The position numbers and the translations under genes are program-made. 64,000 nucleotides of DNA from Cyanomargarita calcarea GSE-NOS-MK-12-04C (lineage in GTDB: Bacteria; Cyanobacteriota; Cyanobacteriia; Cyanobacteriales; Nostocaceae), in NCBI GenBank assembly GCA_019359595.1, contig JAHHGZ010000026.1, positions 1 to 64,000 of the forward strand. The letters are read 5' to 3'. Positions 1 through 8,686 of the stretch are shown piece after piece. Every line of letters starts with the position of its first letter. The stretch's first letter is position 1. The notes below the pieces were generated by a model that worked only from the letters and a program-made list of their open reading frames with translations, was not told where the DNA came from and made no database searches.

Positions 1-71
1 TTAGCTTGTTTGTAGAGCTGCTCTAATTCAGAAATATTTGAATGCTCCACTATACTGATCCGTTTTGGCAT
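1..71 (-). mobile_element. 5' end of an IS630-type transposase gene (partial, runs off the window)
   Basis: Reading leftward from the ATG at 71, 23 codons stay open to the window edge. The predicted start, MPKRISIVEHSNISELEQLY, resembles the N-terminus of cyanobacterial IS630-family transposases (first reading frame), which begin with a similar MPKRI..EHL...ELE..Y pattern. Only the extreme N-terminus is visible, so neither family nor intactness can be settled here. It suggests an insertion sequence adjoining the left edge. Confidence 0.5.
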
Positions 72-160
72 AAATCATATTTTTACTCTCTGCTTTTATC
101 GTAAGCGATTATGCGGACATGATATGATGCGTAACTTATAATGTTGTATCAATTTATTTT

Positions 161-655
161 TTAGTTAATTTTTTGAATTTCACTTCTGATTATTTTGATT
201 AACTCAAGTCTTTCTTCAGGAGTACCGTCAATCTCAGGTAGTTGCTTTTCTTCCTTTCTTGGTGGAAAATGTCCAAAAGCAGGATCAGTAAATTGAAACT
301 GGGCAATTTTAATAGGATTTCTAATTCTTGCCTTAAAGTGCCAATGCACCTGTGGCTTTGGGGGATATTCTTTGTAAGCATCGTTCATCATACAAAACCA
401 GTTTGCTACAAAGTCTTCTTTTACATCTCCAGCAAATAATTGTAAAAACGCAGGTTCGATTTTTTTGATTACATTATTTTGAAAATCAATTATCACCTCT
501 ATTGGCATTTGAGAAAGGTTTTCATAAAAAATTCCACTGATATTTGGTTTAGCAAAAACTACAAGACGAGGAAAAATTTGCTTCCAAGCTAGAAGTACAA
601 CCCAAAATTTTGTTTCGTAGATATAATCTGAATTTTCTTTTGTTAAAATAGGCAT
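161..655 (-). CDS. HIT-like superfamily protein
   Basis: This 164-residue protein has no signal peptide or membrane segment. Its middle reads like a divergent HIT (histidine-triad) fold: an N-terminal strand with VVFAKP, a helix ending in an F-A-x-N pattern near residue 85, then VHWHFKAR near residue 105, where HIT proteins carry the nucleotide-binding H-x-H-x-H-x-x motif. Only two of the triad histidines are obvious, so hydrolase activity is uncertain. The charged C-terminal 40 residues (PPRKEEKQLPE) are typical of related cyanobacterial hypothetical proteins. The ATG at 655 is the only reasonable start. The gene stands alone, between transposase remains and a gene-free stretch. The HIT assignment is inferred from pattern only. 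Confidence 0.6.
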   Translation of the reverse strand: MPILTKENSDYIYETKFWVVLLAWKQIFPRLVVFAKPNISGIFYENLSQMPIEVIIDFQNNVIKKIEPAFLQLFAGDVKEDFVANWFCMMNDAYKEYPPKPQVHWHFKARIRNPIKIAQFQFTDPAFGHFPPRKEEKQLPEIDGTPEERLELIKIIRSEIQKIN

Positions 656-948
656 TAGACAATAACCTTATTTATACTTAATTTTGCAACAAGAAACTGC
701 TGACAAGATTCAATTGTTTCTGAATAGTTAAATAAAAGTTTCAGGCATTTTTGGTAAGTAAGTTTTTGGATAATGAAACGCACAAATCTATAGGTATTCT
801 ACTATGCCGCGATTGCAAAAAGAAATACCTAAATACAGAGATTTTACTTTTCGTTACATAGCTTGGTTTTTTCTCGCCGACTTACTTACTAATTAAAGAA
901 ATATCCCACCAGTGGCTTCAATTTTTTGATTCACCCTTACCCGTTACA
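656..948. other. Gene-free stretch
   Basis: AT-rich DNA between the HIT-like gene and the glucokinase-like gene. I see no open frame, no strong hairpin and no recognisable repeat. It should hold the promoter of the leftward HIT-like gene. Confidence 0.5.
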
Positions 949-1656
949 CTAATTTCGCCACAAAGCGATTCCACCCAGCAACCCACTGATATTGGGAATA
1001 ATTTTCACATTTCCAGGTAACTCTATCTTCACCCTTGCAGCTTCCCCACCACCAATATAGAGATAATCGTAATTAAATAGATTTTCTAAAGAAGCGATCG
1101 CCTTGGATAAACGCCCATTCCATTTTTTATCACCTATTATATCCAAGGTGGCCCGCCCTAACTGCTGTTCGTATGTCTCGCCTTTTCTAAAGCGATGATG
1201 TCCCATTTCCAAGTTTGGCACTAACTTGCCATCCACAAACAACGCGGAACCAAAGCCGGTACCCAGAGTAATCGTCAATTCCACACCTTTCGCAGAAATT
1301 GCCCCGTAACCTTGCATATCTGCATCATTGATTACCCGTACAGGTTTATTTAAACGTTTGGATAGCGATGTTGCTAAATCAAACCCGATCCAATCTGGAT
1401 CTAAATTGACTGCAGTTTCCGTCACCCCACCTCTGACAACACCAGGGAAACCAACGGAAACACGATCAAACTCACCTTGAATATCTGCTAAAGAGTTAAT
1501 TACATTAATCACAATCTCCGGCTTTGCAGGTTGTGGTGTATCTAAACGCGCTCTTTCGGTTAAGGGATTTCCCTTAATATCCAATAGCATAGCCTTAACG
1601 CCACTTCCCCCAATATCAACTGACAGGGTGCGAATCGATCCATTTTCCTCAACCAT
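949..1656 (-). CDS. ppgK: ROK-family glucokinase, polyphosphate-glucokinase type
   Basis: A sugar kinase of the ASKHA/ROK fold, 235 residues, in the usual range for PPGK-type enzymes. The phosphate-1 motif DIGGSGVK is at residues 14-21. The catalytic aspartate is D111 in the NDAD motif, the phosphate-2 loop LGTGFGSAL is at about 131-139, and an E-x-GHH stretch at 150-154 matches the ROK E-x-G-H glucose-binding element. It would phosphorylate glucose using polyphosphate and/or ATP in the cytoplasm. The choice of polyphosphate donor rests on resemblance to the ppgK branch and is an inference. The gene is monocistronic. The intergenic DNA to the divergent creatininase gene is about 175 bp and should hold both promoters. 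Confidence 0.85.
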   Translation of the reverse strand: MVEENGSIRTLSVDIGGSGVKAMLLDIKGNPLTERARLDTPQPAKPEIVINVINSLADIQGEFDRVSVGFPGVVRGGVTETAVNLDPDWIGFDLATSLSKRLNKPVRVINDADMQGYGAISAKGVELTITLGTGFGSALFVDGKLVPNLEMGHHRFRKGETYEQQLGRATLDIIGDKKWNGRLSKAIASLENLFNYDYLYIGGGEAARVKIELPGNVKIIPNISGLLGGIALWRN

Positions 1657-1831
1657 TGGGTTTTATCCTCATCGCTTGCAAGGTGCGAAATATCTGTAAA
1701 ATGCCTTTGAAGGCTAAATGAACTAGATGGATTAATTAACTCTCAAAACACGATATTACTCGTGTTTATAATCACCACCATGAGTTTATAGCATTTTTAA
1801 TTGTCTTGAAATTTAGAAATTTGGATTGCTT

Positions 1832-2656
1832 ATGCATAGCTTTATTCCGCCAAAACGCTTTTTTCCTTACCTCAGTTGGACAGAAATCCAGTCCATACCT
1901 AACAAAGAAAATGTAGTCATAATTCAACCTGTAGCAGCAATTGAACAACATGGACCTCATCTACCGCTGATTGTTGATGCTGCAATTGGTATGGGTGTAT
2001 TAGGAAAAGCGCTCTTAAAGCTGGACGCTAGCATTCTTGCCTATGCTATGCCTTGCCTTTATTATGGTAAATCAAACGAACACTGCCACTTCCCCGGTAC
2101 AATTACCCTGAGTACGGAAACCCTGACGGCAACAATTATGGAAGTTGCTGACAGCATTTACCGTGCAGGCTTCCGCAAACTCGTGTTGATGAACTCCCAC
2201 GGGGGACAACCGCAAATCATGCAAATGGCGGCACGGGATTTACATGTGAAGTATGGTGACTTTATGGTGTTCCCCCTTTTTACCTGGCGTGTGCCTCATA
2301 TTACCAAGGAGTTGCTCACACCAAAAGAAGCACAGTTAGGGATGCACGCTGGAGATGCCGAAACTAGTATTATGCTGGCGCTTTTGCCTGACCTGGTGAA
2401 GATGGATAAAGCAGTTGCCGAGTATCCACCAGAACAACCAGAAGGGAGCTTGCTGAGTCCAGAAGGTAAATTACCCTTTGCTTGGGTCACACGGGATATT
2501 AGTAAAAGTGGGGTAATCGGAGACCCGACGACAGCAACCAAAGAAAAAGGCGATCGCATCCTCGAATCTGTTTCTGACGGTTGGGTACAAGCGATTAAAG
2601 AAATCTATACTTTTGAGCAACCCCAGCCTGTGAGAGTCAACAAAATGGGCTTTTAA
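1832..2656 (+). CDS. Creatininase-family amidohydrolase
   Basis: This 274-residue protein belongs to the creatininase superfamily of metal-dependent amidohydrolases. The first metal-ligand cluster is visible as E38-Q-H40-G-P-H43 with D49 following. NSHGG is near residue 122 and a GDAETS motif with the ligand Glu is near 165, in the family order. Relatives act on creatinine, on flavin-precursor formamides (ArfB) or on mycofactocin intermediates. Nothing local points to one substrate, so the reaction stays open. I prefer the ATG at 1832 over an upstream in-frame TTG at 1826. A stable hairpin (2665-2687) follows the stop and may end the transcript. Confidence 0.85.
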   Translation: MHSFIPPKRFFPYLSWTEIQSIPNKENVVIIQPVAAIEQHGPHLPLIVDAAIGMGVLGKALLKLDASILAYAMPCLYYGKSNEHCHFPGTITLSTETLTATIMEVADSIYRAGFRKLVLMNSHGGQPQIMQMAARDLHVKYGDFMVFPLFTWRVPHITKELLTPKEAQLGMHAGDAETSIMLALLPDLVKMDKAVAEYPPEQPEGSLLSPEGKLPFAWVTRDISKSGVIGDPTTATKEKGDRILESVSDGWVQAIKEIYTFEQPQPVRVNKMGF

Positions 2657-2664
2657 GCCAGTCT

Positions 2665-2687
2665 GCCAGGGACTATAAGTCCCTGGC
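2665..2687. repeat. Dispersed GC-rich hairpin (copy 1)
   Basis: A perfect inverted repeat GCCAGGGACT-ATA-AGTCCCTGGC lies just after the creatininase stop codon. The same core occurs at 25525-25543, so it is a small dispersed palindrome. No T-run follows. It could still stabilise the 3' end or assist termination. Confidence 0.6.
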
Positions 2688-2912
2688 GGATTACGGTATA
2701 ATATTTTTGCGCTTCCATTGTCCTGAGTCAAGACAGACGGTAATTTGTAATCAAGAATGCGGAAAACCCACCAAGCATAACACAATATAGATTTGCTAGT
2801 CTAAAGATAATCGAGATAGGACTGCTGTTATCAAACAGTAATTCTATATTTAAAGTTATATAAGAGAATGCAATTATTTGATCTTCCACTCATAACTCAG
2901 GATCTTAAAATT

Positions 2913-3413
2913 ATGACGTCGGAACCCAAACCCATACGTTCTTATAGCCAAGAAGATGTACAGCAAATTTTACATCTAGCGATCGCTCGTCAAGCGGACG
3001 ACCAAGATAAAGAATTTTCCTATCAGGAAATATTAGAAATTGCCTCTGAGTTAGAAATAGCACCAGAATGTCTCCAACTTGCCGAACGTGATTGGCTGTC
3101 AAAAGAGGGAGAAATCCAACAACGACAAGCTTTTAACTCTTTTCGTCGCACAAGATTCAAAAAGCGTTTTGGAAATTATGCAATAGTTAATACCGTCTTG
3201 GTGATGCTCGATTTGATCACTGGTGGGGGGATTACTTGGTCATTGTATATTTTGACACTTTGGGGCTTAGGAGTCGGTCTTAACGGTTGGAATAGTTTTC
3301 AAACTGAGGGAGAAGACTACGAAATAGCCTTCCAAAAGTGGAGTCGCAATCATCAGGTGAAGAAATTATTTAACTCTGTTTGGAGTAAATGGTTGAAAGC
3401 GTGGCAGATTTAA
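2913..3413 (+). CDS. 2TM-domain membrane protein, unknown function
   Basis: This 166-residue protein has an N-terminal soluble half that reads like a helical domain with an EV-QQIL-LAIA...Y-EIL-IA-ELEI pattern (residues 10-55). Two hydrophobic segments at about 95-135 follow, then a short basic tail. This is the layout of the 2TM domain family common in cyanobacteria, often described as bacterial sensor-associated or simply uncharacterised. An upstream ATG at 2868 would add 15 residues. I prefer 2913 because the conserved block begins right after it. No operon partner is visible. Confidence 0.7.
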   Translation: MTSEPKPIRSYSQEDVQQILHLAIARQADDQDKEFSYQEILEIASELEIAPECLQLAERDWLSKEGEIQQRQAFNSFRRTRFKKRFGNYAIVNTVLVMLDLITGGGITWSLYILTLWGLGVGLNGWNSFQTEGEDYEIAFQKWSRNHQVKKLFNSVWSKWLKAWQI

Positions 3414-3427
3414 TCGGTTTTAAGGTT

Positions 3428-3454
3428 GTTAACGGTTAACGGTTAACCGTTAAC
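3428..3454. repeat. GTTAACG tandem/palindromic repeat
   Basis: Three head-to-tail GTTAAC units end in a perfect palindrome centred on GGTTAACC (3435-3454). It sits just after the 2TM gene stop. It may be a transcript-end hairpin or a local slippage product. Confidence 0.6.
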
Positions 3455-3677
3455 AATTCCCGAATAATGCAAAAGTAAAAAGTATAAAGAAGAAATAAAA
3501 GGATTTAAAGCCATTAAATTTATGGAAAAAAGTGAGTAAAAAGATTTTTTCTAGACCTACACCGCAAGAAAAAATGCGTCCGTTACCGACAGGGAGCACT
3601 TCCCTTACAAATCTCCATAAATAAAGAGTATTTTCTTTTTACTTTTATCTTTTTACTTTTTACTTTTTAAGATTACC

Positions 3678-4337
3678 TTAATAAGGATTTCCGACTCTAT
3701 CTACAAAAACATTACTAGAAGTAGGCAAACGACCGGGATTTTTGCGGGGTTCTGCGGCATATCCTACAGGCACCAAAATAGCGATCGCTAAATCTGGATC
3801 TTCACTAGCACCAATCACTTCTTTTACTTTATCTTCCATCCAGCCGTTCATAAAGCAGGTGGATAGACCTAAACTTTCTGCAGCCAATACCATATGTGTT
3901 GCGGCAATCATCGCATCCTTAATCGCATATTCCCGACGTTTGTCTCCAAGTGCAGCTTGGAATTGTGGTACAGCAGTTTTGAAATAATTTACTGTTCCTT
4001 CACTGAAAGCACCTGTAGCTAAACCCTGTTCTAAGATTGGGGTTAAATCTTTTTCTCCTGCCATTGCATCAGCCGCAAAAACGAAGGTACATGGTGCTTC
4101 TATAATTTGCTTTTGATTCCAAGATGCTACAGACAAAGCGGCTTTTTGTGCTTCATCTTGAACTAAAATAATTCGCCAAGATTGAACGTTATAGCTACTG
4201 GGTGCAGCAACAGTTAATTCTACCAGTTGCTTCAGCAATTCTGCGGATATGGGTTCTGGTTTGAAAGTTTTGATCGAACGACGCTGGAGAATAGCATTCG
4301 GTACATCCAAAGGTTTAATTTGGGTGATTGGATTCAT
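3678..4337 (-). CDS. Nitroreductase-family flavoprotein
   Basis: This 219-residue protein shows the FMN-binding signature of nitroreductases: R19-R-S near the N-terminus, then a PSSYNVQSW block near residue 46 (usually APS..N.QPW), and a C-terminal GYAAE...R element near 193-198. It should reduce nitroaromatics, quinones or similar electrophiles with NAD(P)H. An AGGAA ribosome site precedes the ATG at 4337. It is the last of four leftward genes (TrxA2, GST, old-yellow-enzyme, nitroreductase) that face the redox repressor RexT. Gaps of 94-208 bp mean separate promoters are possible, but the shared theme is detoxification of reactive electrophiles. Confidence 0.85.
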   Translation of the reverse strand: MNPITQIKPLDVPNAILQRRSIKTFKPEPISAELLKQLVELTVAAPSSYNVQSWRIILVQDEAQKAALSVASWNQKQIIEAPCTFVFAADAMAGEKDLTPILEQGLATGAFSEGTVNYFKTAVPQFQAALGDKRREYAIKDAMIAATHMVLAAESLGLSTCFMNGWMEDKVKEVIGASEDPDLAIAILVPVGYAAEPRKNPGRLPTSSNVFVDRVGNPY

Positions 4338-4430
4338 AAAATTCCTGCGGGTGTTGTTTAACGTTTAGTGCTGAATGGCTGAGTAAAATAAATTTATACT
4401 ATTTACTTAGGTCTCAGGACTCAGGACTGC

Positions 4431-5507
4431 TTACAGCCAACTTGCATATTGTACGGGCAATGTAGCTGTATTTTTCTTGCGCAGTTCTTGTGCAGCGTGA
4501 TAGGGCCAATAAGGGTCGCGTAACAGTTCACGCGCTAATAATACAATATCTGCACGATTGTTGCGAATGATTTCGTCCGCTTGCATGGCGTTTGTGACAA
4601 ACCCGACAGATGCCGTGGCAATGTTGGCTTCTTTCCGTATCCTCTCAGAAAGCGGTACTTGCCAACTAGCACCAAAAGGATATTGCTTGTAATCGGGTGT
4701 ATTAAAACCAGAACTACAATCGATTAAATCCACACCTTCATTTTTCAGTTTTTTCGATAATTCTACCGAATCTTCAATTGTCCAACCGCCTTCTACCCAG
4801 TCAGAACATGATAGTCTAGCGGTTAAAGGCAAGCGTTCGGGCCAAACTTCCCTGACTGCACGGGTCGTTTCTAATACAAAGCGAATGCGGTTTTCAAAAC
4901 TACCGCCATACTCATCTGTGCGCTTGTTAGATAGGGGTGAGTAGAAGCTGTGTGCCAAATAACCGTGAGCAAAGTGTAATTCCAACCAATCATATCCAGA
5001 TTCCAGCGATCGCACAGTTGCAGATCGAAATGCATCCTGCACTTGCTGGATATCTTCTCGTGTCATCTCATTGGGAACCCGCCATAATACCTCGGGATCA
5101 AAGGCGATCGCACTCGGTGCAATTGTCTCCCAACCACCTTCTTCATCTTTCAAAGAATTATCGCCTTCCCAAGGACGTGCTGCACTTGCTTTCCTGCCAG
5201 CGTGCGCTATTTGAATTCCTGCTACTGCCCCATGTTCTTTGATAAACTTATTGATGCGCTGTAATGGTTCAATATGTTGGTCTGACCAAATTCCCGCATC
5301 GCCTGGAGTGATGCGTCCTCGTGCTTCCACCGCTGTTGCTTCAGCGATAACTAATCCTGCACCACCTACCGCACGGGAACCCAAATGTACCAAATGAAAG
5401 TCAGTTGCTAGCCCATCGTTGGAACTGTATTGACACATCGGCGAAACCCCGATGCGGTTGCGCAAAGTAACATCTTTAAGCTGATAAGAATCAAATAAAC
5501 TTGGCAT
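4431..5507 (-). CDS. namA: NADH:flavin oxidoreductase, old yellow enzyme (YqjM/NamA type)
   Basis: This is a 358-residue TIM-barrel FMN oxidoreductase. It has the YqjM-type N-terminus (LFDSYQLKDVTLRNRIGVSPM, then CQYS), the HAGRKAS motif near residue 102, the H-x-A-H-x-Y-L substrate loop (LHFAHGYLAHSF) near 178-189 and the long loop NKRTDEYGGS near 194. It reduces activated C=C bonds of enones, maleimides and nitroesters with NADPH. A strong GGGGGAAA ribosome site supports the ATG at 5507. A perfect palindrome in its leader (5543-5556) may be a regulatory site. It lies between the nitroreductase and GST genes, consistent with xenobiotic or oxidative-electrophile defence. Confidence 0.9.
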   Translation of the reverse strand: MPSLFDSYQLKDVTLRNRIGVSPMCQYSSNDGLATDFHLVHLGSRAVGGAGLVIAEATAVEARGRITPGDAGIWSDQHIEPLQRINKFIKEHGAVAGIQIAHAGRKASAARPWEGDNSLKDEEGGWETIAPSAIAFDPEVLWRVPNEMTREDIQQVQDAFRSATVRSLESGYDWLELHFAHGYLAHSFYSPLSNKRTDEYGGSFENRIRFVLETTRAVREVWPERLPLTARLSCSDWVEGGWTIEDSVELSKKLKNEGVDLIDCSSGFNTPDYKQYPFGASWQVPLSERIRKEANIATASVGFVTNAMQADEIIRNNRADIVLLARELLRDPYWPYHAAQELRKKNTATLPVQYASWL

Positions 5508-5542
5508 GATTTCCCCCTAATATTTTTCGTGTCCGAAAACTA

Positions 5543-5556
5543 TTGCGACATCGCAA
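5543..5556. promoter_or_regulatory. Palindrome TTGCGA-CA-TCGCAA upstream of the old-yellow-enzyme gene
   Basis: A perfect 6+2+6 inverted repeat 36 bp upstream of the namA-like start, next to a second imperfect one (TTTTCG...CGAAAA at about 5524-5539). It could be an operator or a leader hairpin. It does not match the RexT-site palindrome at 6936-6950. Confidence 0.35.
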
Positions 5557-5677
5557 GAGTTTTTTCGTGGTTAAGCGATGCCTACTGCGGTTAATTATTT
5601 TTTTTGGCATCTAATTTTAGTAATGCCAACCCTTATAGGGTGTTGCAGCTTGGTGCAAGATAATCAAGATATGAACA

Positions 5678-6376
5678 TCAAGGTTCAATTGTGTTCGCGG
5701 ATTGATTGAATAACACTGCTCTTGATTTTTCAATATCTAACGCTTGATTTTTGAAAGCCTCTGCTTTCTCATAAGCGCGAACTGTAGCCGGACGTGCTTT
5801 AATCGTCTCAAACCACCGCTTCAGATTGGGAAAATTCTCTAGATTTTGGCTTTGGATATTGTGGGCTACAATCCAGGGATAGGAAGCAATATCGGCAATC
5901 GAATAATCACCAGCCACAAATTCTCTATTTTCCAACCGCTTATTCAAGACTGCATACAAGCGTCCTGTCTCATTCACATAGCGGTTAATCGCATAGTCAA
6001 TCTTTTCGGGAGCATATTGGCTGAAGTGGTGATTTTGACCGGCCATTGGACCTAAACCTGCCATTTGCCAGAATAACCATTCCATCACTTGAACGCGATC
6101 GCGTGTATTATTTGGAATCAGTTTCCCGGTTTTTTCCGCCAAATATAATAATATTGCACCAGACTCAAAAACTGAAATCTCAGCACCACCACCAGCGGGT
6201 TGTTTGTCAATAATTGCTGGGATGCGATTGTTAGGGGCAATCTTGAGAAAGTCTGGTTGGAACTGCTCCCCAGCAGCAATATTCACAGGCACAATGGTAT
6301 AGGGCAATCCGGCTTCCTCAAGGAACATCGTGATTTTATGACCGTTTGGCGTCGTCCAATAGTAAAGTTCAATCAT
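5678..6376 (-). CDS. Glutathione S-transferase family protein (YfcG/Ure2-like)
   Basis: This 232-residue protein has an N-terminal thioredoxin-fold GST domain (ELYYWTTPNGHKITMFLEE) with the N/T-P-N-G-x-K signature of the Nu/YfcG class. The cis-proline is in the NNRIPAI motif near residue 53, and the ESGAI block near 71 contacts glutathione. The all-helical C-terminal domain carries FVAGDYSIADIASYPW near 152-167, the N-capping-box region. YfcG-type enzymes have disulfide-bond oxidoreductase activity with glutathione. It sits 208 bp downstream of trxA2 on the same strand and fits the thiol-redox theme of the cluster. Confidence 0.9.
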   Translation of the reverse strand: MIELYYWTTPNGHKITMFLEEAGLPYTIVPVNIAAGEQFQPDFLKIAPNNRIPAIIDKQPAGGGAEISVFESGAILLYLAEKTGKLIPNNTRDRVQVMEWLFWQMAGLGPMAGQNHHFSQYAPEKIDYAINRYVNETGRLYAVLNKRLENREFVAGDYSIADIASYPWIVAHNIQSQNLENFPNLKRWFETIKARPATVRAYEKAEAFKNQALDIEKSRAVLFNQSANTIEP

Positions 6377-6584
6377 GGGATTTTGGATTTTTAAGCGCAG
6401 CTAGTAGATTGCGTTAAGGCTTTGCGTAGCTTGCTTGCAAACTGACTCCTACAAGCTACGCACTTGATTCAAGTCTAGGTAGTTGACATGGACTAATAGT
6501 CAAAAATACCGAGTTTAATAAAACAGAGATTCCTTTACCTCTATCTTTGGGGTGGAATCTTGCCCACCCCATTTTGTTATTGGA

Positions 6585-6908
6585 TTACAGATACTGTGCT
6601 AAAGTTTTAGCCAGAGTTGTTTTTGGTACTGCACCCACGACCGTATCAACTTGCCGACCAGCTTTGAAAACCATCATCGTGGGTATGCTACGAATCCCAT
6701 AGTGACTTGCAACAGTAGGATTTTGATCTGTGTTCAGCTTTACTACTTTTATCTGTCCTGTGTATTCATTAGCAACCTCATCTACCACGGGAGCCAACAT
6801 CCGACAAGGACCGCACCAAGGTGCCCAAAAGTCCACCAAAACAGGCATTTCACTTTCTAGCACTTCTTGTTTGAATGTGGCTTCCGTCACATCTGTAATG
6901 GATGACAT
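6585..6908 (-). CDS. trxA2: Thioredoxin A2
   Basis: A classical 107-residue thioredoxin with active site W31-C-G-P-C35 and the cis-proline in SIPTMM near residue 74. It reduces protein disulfides in the cytoplasm. The ATG at 6908 is preceded by GAGGG. It is divergent from an ArsR-type regulator with the features of RexT. In Anabaena sp. PCC 7120 RexT represses the neighbouring trxA2 and releases it under oxidative stress. The identical gene pairing here supports the trxA2 name. A palindrome at 6936-6950 in the 80-bp spacer is the likely operator. Confidence 0.93.
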   Translation of the reverse strand: MSSITDVTEATFKQEVLESEMPVLVDFWAPWCGPCRMLAPVVDEVANEYTGQIKVVKLNTDQNPTVASHYGIRSIPTMMVFKAGRQVDTVVGAVPKTTLAKTLAQYL

Positions 6909-6935
6909 ATTCGCCCTCGCTATATAATTCGTTTG

Positions 6936-6950
6936 TTCGATATAATCGAA
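6936..6950. promoter_or_regulatory. Probable RexT operator between trxA2 and rexT
   Basis: A perfect inverted repeat TTCGAT-ATA-ATCGAA in the divergent spacer, extended imperfectly on both sides. ArsR/SmtB repressors bind 12-2-12-like palindromes of this kind. Its central position would let RexT control both trxA2 and itself. Confidence 0.7.
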
Positions 6951-6988
6951 TAACTAAACTATAGTATTTTTTCTTAGAAGTTGCAAGT

Positions 6989-7309
6989 ATGAGATTTCTC
7001 TATCACCCAGACCGAAAACACATGACCTTAGCAGGAGTACTGTATGCTTTAGGCGATCCAGTGCGGCTAGAGATTGTGCGACGGTTGGCGACAGTTGGGG
7101 AACAATGCTGTGCTGACTTTGATTTTGCGATCGCCAAGTCAACCATGTCAAATCATTTTAAGATTTTGCGGGAATCGGGGGTGATGTTGACGCGCAAAGA
7201 GGGGACGCAACATATAAACAGTTTAAGGCAAGATGATCTAGAAGCGTTATTTCCGGGTTTGCTGGATGTGGTATTACGTTCAGCCCAGCCAATGGTGTGT
7301 CAGTTGTGA
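6989..7309 (+). CDS. rexT: ArsR-family redox-sensing repressor RexT
   Basis: This 106-residue winged-helix protein has the recognition helix in a STMSNHFKILRESGV stretch (about 51-65), as in ArsR/SmtB regulators. It lacks the usual ELCVCDL metal site. It carries vicinal cysteines C40-C41, the pair reported as the peroxide-sensing vicinal disulfide in Anabaena RexT. Oxidation would release DNA and induce trxA2. The counted position of the pair supports the ATG at 6989 over an internal Met12. It is divergent from trxA2, 80 bp apart. Symbol assigned from domain, cysteine pair and synteny. Confidence 0.88.
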   Translation: MRFLYHPDRKHMTLAGVLYALGDPVRLEIVRRLATVGEQCCADFDFAIAKSTMSNHFKILRESGVMLTRKEGTQHINSLRQDDLEALFPGLLDVVLRSAQPMVCQL

Positions 7310-7357
7310 TTCATTGGTGGGAACTCTAATACTGTGAAGAAAACTAATAATCAACAA

Positions 7358-7837
7358 CTAACAAATATCTAAACGCATTTCATTACTATCACAGAAGCCG
7401 AGTTGAGGATATACTGGTTTGCCTTGAGGTGAGGCATGAAGAATGACTCGGGTGCAATTAATACTTTTTAAGTAAGCGATCGCCATGTTTGTAAGTTGCT
7501 TTGCGATGCCTTGTCTTCTATAGTTCGGGTAAACATAGACACCCCAAACATAACCATATTTACGGTAATTTTCTGTAAGAATATTCGGGTAAAGACCAGC
7601 AAAAAGCTGACAACCAACAGAAGCAACTAATTTACCATCAACTTCAGCAATAAAAGCTTTGTAACATAAATCTTGGCGAGCCTTAGTAATAAACTGGAGA
7701 TTAATATCAAGCCAGTCAGGTTGAATAGACTCAGAAGAAACGTTATTATCCAACCACATCTGATAAAAATGCTCTGCAATCAAAGAATCTTCTTGCAGAG
7801 TTGCTTCCCGAAAATTTATAGTTGTTTTGGCTGACAT
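7358..7837 (-). CDS. GNAT-family N-acetyltransferase
   Basis: This 159-residue GNAT protein has the acetyl-CoA motif A as VYVYPNYRRQGIAKQL at about 105-120 (the R/Q-x-x-G-x-A signature), then the usual beta5-alpha4 element ending in ASPQGKPVYPQLGF near 135-150. The substrate is not predictable. Relatives acetylate amino acids, polyamines, drugs or protein N-termini. It lies downstream of and convergent with rexT and is probably expressed alone. Confidence 0.8.
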   Translation of the reverse strand: MSAKTTINFREATLQEDSLIAEHFYQMWLDNNVSSESIQPDWLDINLQFITKARQDLCYKAFIAEVDGKLVASVGCQLFAGLYPNILTENYRKYGYVWGVYVYPNYRRQGIAKQLTNMAIAYLKSINCTRVILHASPQGKPVYPQLGFCDSNEMRLDIC

Positions 7838-7927
7838 TCTCTAAGTACCAAATTGAATAAATTTATAGTAAAAACTCTGCGTACCTCAGCGTGTACTCAG
7901 CGAACCTCTGCGTTTAAAAGCAAAGTA

Positions 7928-8686
7928 TTAAAACTTCTTTGCAAAAGGTAACATTAAAAGAGATAAACTATTAAATTTTTGATAAGATTCATGCAATCCT
8001 AATTTAATTTTATCTGGGTATTGAGGATAATAGTAAGAATTGAATAACCTATCCCAAATACTCAGAAAGCTTGCATAATTAGATTGGCTTTCTTTGAGAG
8101 ATTCCGAATGGTGAACACGATGACAATTTGGTGTCACAATAATATAGCTGAGAAATTTATCTATTTGCCGAGGTATTGCCCAGTTACTGTGATGAAAGAT
8201 TAACTCAATTGCCAACAGAGTTTCATAAAATAGCAAATATCTCGGAGTAATCCCAAATAGCAAGACTAAAAATAATTTCGGGATATTAGAGGCAATAGCT
8301 TCAACTGGATGAAAGCGGTAAGCAGTAGATGTATTCATTGACACTTCCGTGTGGTGTACTTTATGAAAATGCCATGCTATGGGGATAGTATGCATCCACC
8401 TATGCCAGATATACATATAAGCATCCAGCAACAAAAAAGATAAAGCTATTCCCAGCAAGGGTGATTTTATCCAATGGAAAAAACCTTGCCAAATACTTTG
8501 CTGCCAAACCCAATTTAAAAGTAAAGCTGTTGTCAGACTGCTGGCAGTTAAATTGACGATTCCCAAAATTAAATTAGTATCAGTTTTACTCTGAAAACTT
8601 TGCTTAAAGTTAAAGAAGGGAAACAAATTTTCCAAAAATCCAAATAAAAAAACACTGCTTATCACAGCTAGTGATTCCCAGTCCAT
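7928..8686 (-). CDS. Sterol desaturase / fatty-acid hydroxylase family membrane protein
   Basis: This 252-residue integral membrane di-iron oxygenase has several hydrophobic segments (about 5-25, 42-60, 75-95, 135-155). The eight-histidine pattern of the family is clear: HRWMH near 100, HKVHH near 113, and C-terminal HRVHH near 198. A further FHHSNW at 172 fits the third cluster. Such enzymes hydroxylate or desaturate lipids or carotenoids in the membrane. The exact substrate is unknown. A second, shorter member of the superfamily lies at 49498-50007. It is single, with a long gene-free region upstream. Confidence 0.85.
   Translation of the reverse strand: MDWESLAVISSVFLFGFLENLFPFFNFKQSFQSKTDTNLILGIVNLTASSLTTALLLNWVWQQSIWQGFFHWIKSPLLGIALSFLLLDAYMYIWHRWMHTIPIAWHFHKVHHTEVSMNTSTAYRFHPVEAIASNIPKLFLVLLFGITPRYLLFYETLLAIELIFHHSNWAIPRQIDKFLSYIIVTPNCHRVHHSESLKESQSNYASFLSIWDRLFNSYYYPQYPDKIKLGLHESYQKFNSLSLLMLPFAKKF

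Noticed and set aside
7895-7925. Apparent direct repeat ACCTCAGCG..ACTCAGCG resembling the regulon motif
   Set aside because: Hexamers differ, no -10 at the right distance, and the text is a common gene-end repeat.
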